Shown here: piece after piece, positions 58,851 to 64,000 of the stretch
Layout: the number at the start of each line of letters is the position of its first letter
How positions within the stretch are numbered: position 1 is the stretch's first letter
Assembly: GCA_035582835.1 (NCBI GenBank)
Contig: JAYKAV010003432.1
Span: forward strand, 909,732 to 973,731
DNA length: 64,000 nt
Origin: Phoebastria nigripes
Taxonomy: Eukaryota; Chordata; Aves; Procellariiformes; Diomedeidae
Reading direction: 5' to 3'
Translations under genes and position numbers: made by a program
Notes under the pieces: generated by a model
Database searches by the model: none
Told to the model about the DNA's origin: nothing
Seen by the model: the letters and a program-made list of their open reading frames with translations, nothing else

Positions 58851-61800
58851 TGGACGTAAGCAGGAAAACTTTACNGGAGCAGTTTTTAAAATGCTTTCTT
58901 CTTTTTCTCCTTGTTTTTCAAGTTCAGGGTGTTTGGAAAATGCAGCTAGAACCGTTTTGGGACAGTTGGAACGCTGTTTTCCAGAAAATATGTATTCACA
59001 GCAACCTGCTTGACTCTAGTGAGTAGACACGAAGAGGAATTTTGCATGACACTTCTCTGTGTTAAGCACATTAAGGGTCATAAATCCAGCAGAGTCCAGG
59101 ACCTGGGGTTTTCTCCTACCAGCTGAAGCCCAGCCCAGGGCACCTGGAGATCCGGGTGCCTCTGTCCCAGGCCAATGGATGTGGCTGCTGCTGTCTCATT
59201 TCCAGGTCCAGCCAGTAGCAAGACCGAGCCTGCATCCCAGAGAGGTACATGCGCAGACACACAAACACGTCTGGCTGCACAAACTGCCACAGACACAGCA
59301 CTGCCTTTAGCAGCACCCACACGTAACACTACCAGAACTCACATGAAACATAAGTACAGATAGCTCAGACCTGTCCTTCCTCACCAGCTGCTTGGGATTG
59401 AAGGAGAAGGGCGGGATCAGTCTTTTTTACTGTATTTTTTGTTGTTATGTATATTTTTCCTCTTCAAGTTTGTATTTCTCTCTATCTGCCTCCCCTCTCC
59501 CTGTGTGACAGGATTGCTCAGTCTGGGTGTGGGAGGGAACCACAAATTCAGCTCATCACCTCCTCCACCTTTCTTGACACGGGTAAATTTTTGTTCATTT
59601 TTTTTTGCTGCCTAGGTCTGGAGCCAAGCCTCACAGAAAGTCGGTGATGGGGCTTTAGCTAGACCTCCTCCTTCTCTGCCTTTCCTCAGATGCAGAGGTC
59701 CTTGAGTGGCAAACCTGAACAGGGCAGCATTCATCCCAACCAGGTGTGAAGTTCCTGCTTGTTTGTGTCAGTGGGTCCAGTCCACTCATGCATTCAGAGA
59801 CCCCAAGAAAGCAGCCGGGCTCCACCCTCAGGGCAGGGATAAATTTTCAGATACTTCTCAGATTAAAGTTGTACNTAAACTTAAAATTAAACAGGGTCTA
59901 TAGAAATTAACTATATAAAATATTGTCTTGTCCTGCAGCTCAGCTCTCTGATGGAGGTGTTCAGATGGGAATGGTCACTGGCAAACGGCCAAACATCCTA
60001 CCAGAAGGGAAGGGGGTGCCCAGAGTTGGACTGGAGACACCGTAAAGGCAGCTCTGCCCGTGCACCTCTGTGAAGTGGTAAGAAGATGTGAGCTCCTCGC
60101 TTCTTACCTGGAAAATGAGTGTGGGACTGTCCCGAGGCCAGAATGGAAGTTGTTGTGGAAACAGGAAAACAAACTAAAGCTGGGGTGCTTTCACCACTGG
60201 GCAACATTTTTTCTACCTCAACTCTTTCTACTATCATCACATTGCAATCTTACAGGTACATTTTCCCCACATACGTTTTTGGGGAGGATTAAAGAGAACT
60301 GATTCTTTAAATATGGCAAAGCTGTAAAAGCAACTCACTGGGTTTTGCTTTGCTCTTTTTCTCTTTTAGCTGTCAAACCATGTTAAACCCTGAAAAATTT
60401 GCTTTTATTTCTGCAAAACTGGTTTATTGTCTCGATGCATTTTATTTTCAAAGTTGCAAACTATCTATCTTAACTGCACTGCCTTTCTCTCATGGGTTGC
60501 ACCAAAGCATTGGCATTATGATTCCCACACTAGGGATGATGCTTTGGCCCAAAGGCTGACTTGTTGAAGGTCTATTTTCTTTCAAAGTGCTTTTGATATG
60601 AGTGCAGCAACAATATGGTATATTTTAAAGTCATTGGGTCTTCCCAGATGCTCAAGCCTGTTAATTGTGTATTTTTTAGATATAGCCTGCTAACAGCTAA
60701 ATGGCGTTTGGGCATTGTGCAATTTCTCAGAATCATATTTTCCTGGCAGCCAGCAAGAGTACGTGTATTTTTCTGGTTTTGCTTTTTAAACTGAAAGCTC
60801 ATCTAGAATTGGACTTTGACTTTTACAGAAATGGCTTTTCACATTTTTGGAGCTGAGGGTCGTTTATGAAAACTAGCAAAGCCCCAGACCTCACTGAGTC
60901 AGAGCGGTCCTTCTCCTTTTCCATCCTTCTCTTCACCTCAGCCAACTTTGGATTGATGATTTCCCTCCAACCTTCCTCTCTCCACCTTCAGCTGCTGACA
61001 CCATCTCCCCTTGCTTTTGACATATTTCTCTTTGGCTTTAGCAGTACCAGTAAATCTGTCCAACTACTGCAGACTGCCGGGAACCTCTGTAGCTCAGGAA
61101 ATGCCATGTGGAAGCCGAGTCTTGGCGAGGCTCTCCCTTGGTCTGCGCTGCAGCCAGCCTGCAGCACGGTGGTACGGCACCCATGAGGCCACCTGCGCGG
61201 GGTGCAGGACGGGATTTCACTCTCAGGTTTGCTGCTAGAACCGGCACTAATGCTGCTTTTTAGGTGTGAATGCTTCTGATGTGCTGGTGAATTAGTCCCG
61301 CTCCTGCTGGTCTTGGTTTCCCCAAAGGCCAAATCCTCCCCAAAGAGTTGAGGTGGAGGAAGAGGCACAAAGATGCGGCCAAAAGATGCTGCAGGACGCC
61401 CTGCTTGAGAGGTCATTCAGCTTCTGAAAGGGGAAGCTCACACACTCCTAGGCCAATCAGATAAGAAGGAAAATCAAATTAAATGTTCTAAGGATGTTTT
61501 ATCAAGTTTCGTAAAAGCAGATAAAAAACCCCATCTAATTCCAAAGATAAGTGCCAAGTGCTGCCCGTGATTCACCATCCCAGCACTGAAGTAACGGAAA
61601 TGAGTAACAGTCCTGCAGCTCTAGACTGCAGCTGATTTTAGGTGTTTTCTATAAATCTGCTTTTAAATAAATTGTGTTTGGAACCTATTTTTTCAAATAT
61701 TGATGGTTATGTGTCTTGCAGTGGAAGAGAAGACAATCCACTTTAAAACCCCTATTTAAGCTGGTCAGTTCACAGTTTTGCTCTCCACTGAGCAGACCTA

Positions 61801-64000
61801 GAGCTGCTTAGCTGTGTATCCTAGACGTTGAATTGCTGTAAGTCGATGAAGAGTTNCTTTCAGCTTTTCACAAATATGATTCCTGTGGTTATTATGGGAT
61901 GTGGGCTGGCTTAATAGTAACCTGAAGGGAGTGGGGCCAGACTGCAACTGCAAAGTGGGAAGATACTTGATTTGGCTAAGCCAAGTGAGGAGGAGGAGGA
62001 AGGTCAGGATCCTTAGGACACCAGGTTGAGGAGATGCTGCAGTGGTGTCTTTCCAAAGCACGACTTACACCACCCTATGTATTGCCCTGGGTCAGCTCAC
62101 CTAAGGTTGTTTTGGCACTGGGAGTCCTAAGGTTTTTGGGAGGCTGCGGTAAATGCCTCCCTGTGGCATAGCTAGTGCCTGGCTGCCCTGGGGNAATCTC
62201 TCCGGGGGGTCCTCCCCCATGCTGGCATGAGGACAGCTTTGCAAAAAGAGCTGCTTCTTCCTGAGGCAAGACAGGTCCTAGGGGATGGAGAGAGATTCCT
62301 AAATTTGATAAAGCCTTTGACTGGAAATAGTTTTTGCTGGTCACAATAACAATGTTTACAAAGAAAGGAAAGAAACAAGAAGCTCTATTGTCAGATGTTT
62401 GCCGATTCCCCCTGAATACACTATGGGAGTTACACAGGGACATTTCATCCTTGAGAAAACATTACCCTTGTAGTGCAGCCAAGGTCACCGGCTTGCATGA
62501 ATTAACTGTCATGTCAGCTCTGGTCAGGGGCGTGATGTGAACTTAAGCACCTGACTTCTCTGATGATCTCTACATTTTGCCTTCACNCCTGAGCGTATCT
62601 TGCCCTTTCGCGCTGCCTCCTCTCCACCTCCCCATTGCTGTTTAGAACTGTGTGTTGTCCTCGCTCATACGTAGACGGTATGGACTGCACGGGCCAAACC
62701 CAGGGGCGGAGGCCATGAAACATGGGAAGGACTTCTGGGACTCTTTGAGGATAAAAATAAATGATCTGGCTATGAAGGCAGGCAGGGATTTAGAAAAGCT
62801 GGGCTCAGATTTTGCTTTGTAGGAGCTGATTCCGTGATGCTTCAGCTCTTGCTGTGCCTTTGCTTTCATTTTGTACGAATGTGACAGTAACACTCCTGTG
62901 CATGCCTGGCTTTCCTGTGCCTGGACCCAGTGATGCTCACAGCCTGGAAGGGTGAGGCTTCACACTGTAGCTGGACCTATCCAACTCTTTCCCAGGCATT
63001 TTGAGTCTTGCCTTCTGCCAGCCTGAATGCCAGTTCAGCTCAGTAATCCAGCAGTAAGGGAGAGTCTGGGAGAGGAAAAAAGATGTTTTCTGCTGATTAA
63101 TGAGTTGAAGGAAGAAGGGATATCTCCCAGGACAGAGCAAATTTCCCCTTTAAGCAACCAACTTACAGCCGAGCAGATCTGAGGTGTCATACAAAGGACA
63201 GCATGAGGCCCGGCGGTTGTCCCAGACAGCAGAACAGGGACCCTCCTGTCACCATCACCTCTCTCTGCACCGCCGTTTGCCCATCCTGGGCATTGTCCTT
63301 CTGAGAGCAGCATCTGACCAAGGGATTTGTTTTGGTCGCTCATCTCTGCGTGTTCCTCACCCTTACCTCCTCCCCTGCAACCCCAAGTCTTTTTGCACTT
63401 ACTAATAAAAACATGGTGTGAACTTTGAAGAGGTTCTTGCTGTGTTAGCAAACAGGGCTCTAAACAAGAAGCCACAGGGCAGGCACCTGTCTGAAAATTA
63501 AAGGTAGGAAGCAGATACNGGGAGGAAAAATGAAATGGTTCTTCTCCCAGCCCAGCACAAGGCTGTTCCTGGGAGAGCACTTGCCCGGGAAGAAAAGCCA
63601 CTCAGATATCTTCTGTAGGATTTTTCAACAAGGCTCCTTCCTTCCAGCATGTGGTAGTCAAAGGTGGCTGATCAAACCAGTGCAGCTTGCCCATNCACAG
63701 GCATGCTGAAACCCCATCTTCCCAGGTCCAGGGGCTCCTCCACCCCAGGTACACTCTCCCAATCACATGGTGGCTATTCCAATGCATAGAAGGCTCTGAG
63801 CTCTGACCGCCCTTCATTTCCTAAATTGCAAGAACCTGATGTAATTCAGAGGAGTCTCAGATTGCACTAGTCTTGCCTCAGAGTCCTGCCCAGTTTATTA
63901 GCTCAAAGGAGGATAAAAAGTCACATTTCTATCCCCTCTATTTTCTTGGCTTTATCAACACGCTTCAAGCGCAGATGAAATTCTGCTCAGGAAATATTTT
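58851..64000. other. Unique non-coding sequence to window end
   Basis: No gene or known repeat recognised. The 188-codon minus-strand frame (63035-63601) has no domain and overlaps plus-strand frames. Nine single N bases, including 58875, 59875, 61856 and 63696. Confidence 0.6.

Noticed and set aside
63035..63601. 188-codon minus-strand open frame
   Set aside because: No domain or splice context; overlapping frames on both strands indicate only low stop density.
1..64000. CRISPR array, operons, ribosome binding sites, tRNA or rRNA genes
   Set aside because: Searched for by eye on both strands; none present, and the sequence is vertebrate nuclear DNA.
1..64000. Endogenous retrovirus or LTR element
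   Set aside because: No LTR pair, primer-binding site, or gag/pol-like frame was recognised.

Overview
The window looks like avian nuclear DNA with no protein-coding gene that I can support. The dominant recognisable repeats are CR1 non-LTR retrotransposon copies with the bird-type 3' terminus (ATTCTATGATTC-like octamer repeats). There is no L1, Alu, B1 or other mammalian young repeat, interspersed repeat content is low, and base composition is moderate and AT-leaning. About 73 isolated single N bases and one 15-N gap in a poly-T tract indicate a draft assembly. The sequence is best read as intergenic or intronic DNA.

Layout. 1-10985 is mostly unique sequence holding a badly eroded ancient CR1/L3-like remnant (about 3356-4770, minus), an AT-rich degenerate repeat (6540-6665), two small local duplications (7231-7297, 7654-7691) and two AT-rich stretches resembling conserved non-coding elements (7720-8110, 9170-9560). 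10986-12213 is the best-preserved mobile element, a 5'-truncated CR1 on the minus strand with reverse-transcriptase motifs and several disabling lesions. Older minus-strand CR1 pieces lie at 15931-16325 and 20712-21040. Just after the first is a possible orphan exon at 16721-16825: an acceptor-like CAG, an ATG followed by a hydrophobic signal-peptide-like stretch, and an ACAG/GTAAGG donor in phase 1.

21960-30000 contains CpG-enriched patches (21959-22200, 28500-28780), microsatellite-like AT repeats, and AT-rich blocks resembling regulatory elements. A MIR-type CORE-SINE remnant lies at 32881-33040. Plus-strand CR1 3' ends lie at 36118-36347 and 50885-51080, and an ancient minus-strand CR1 fragment at 56085-56250. 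A weak tRNA-derived SINE candidate lies near 58779-58850. The rest is unique non-coding sequence with scattered homopolymers, simple repeats and CpG-rich patches.

No operon, CRISPR array, tRNA gene, rRNA gene, retroviral provirus or coherent multi-gene system is visible. The open frames longer than 150 codons show no recognisable domain; most have base composition or repeat content that explains their openness. The items most worth checking are the candidate signal-peptide exon, the 28.5 kb CpG/AT block, the MIR copy and the conserved-element-like stretches. All need comparison with other bird genomes and RNA data that cannot be done here.
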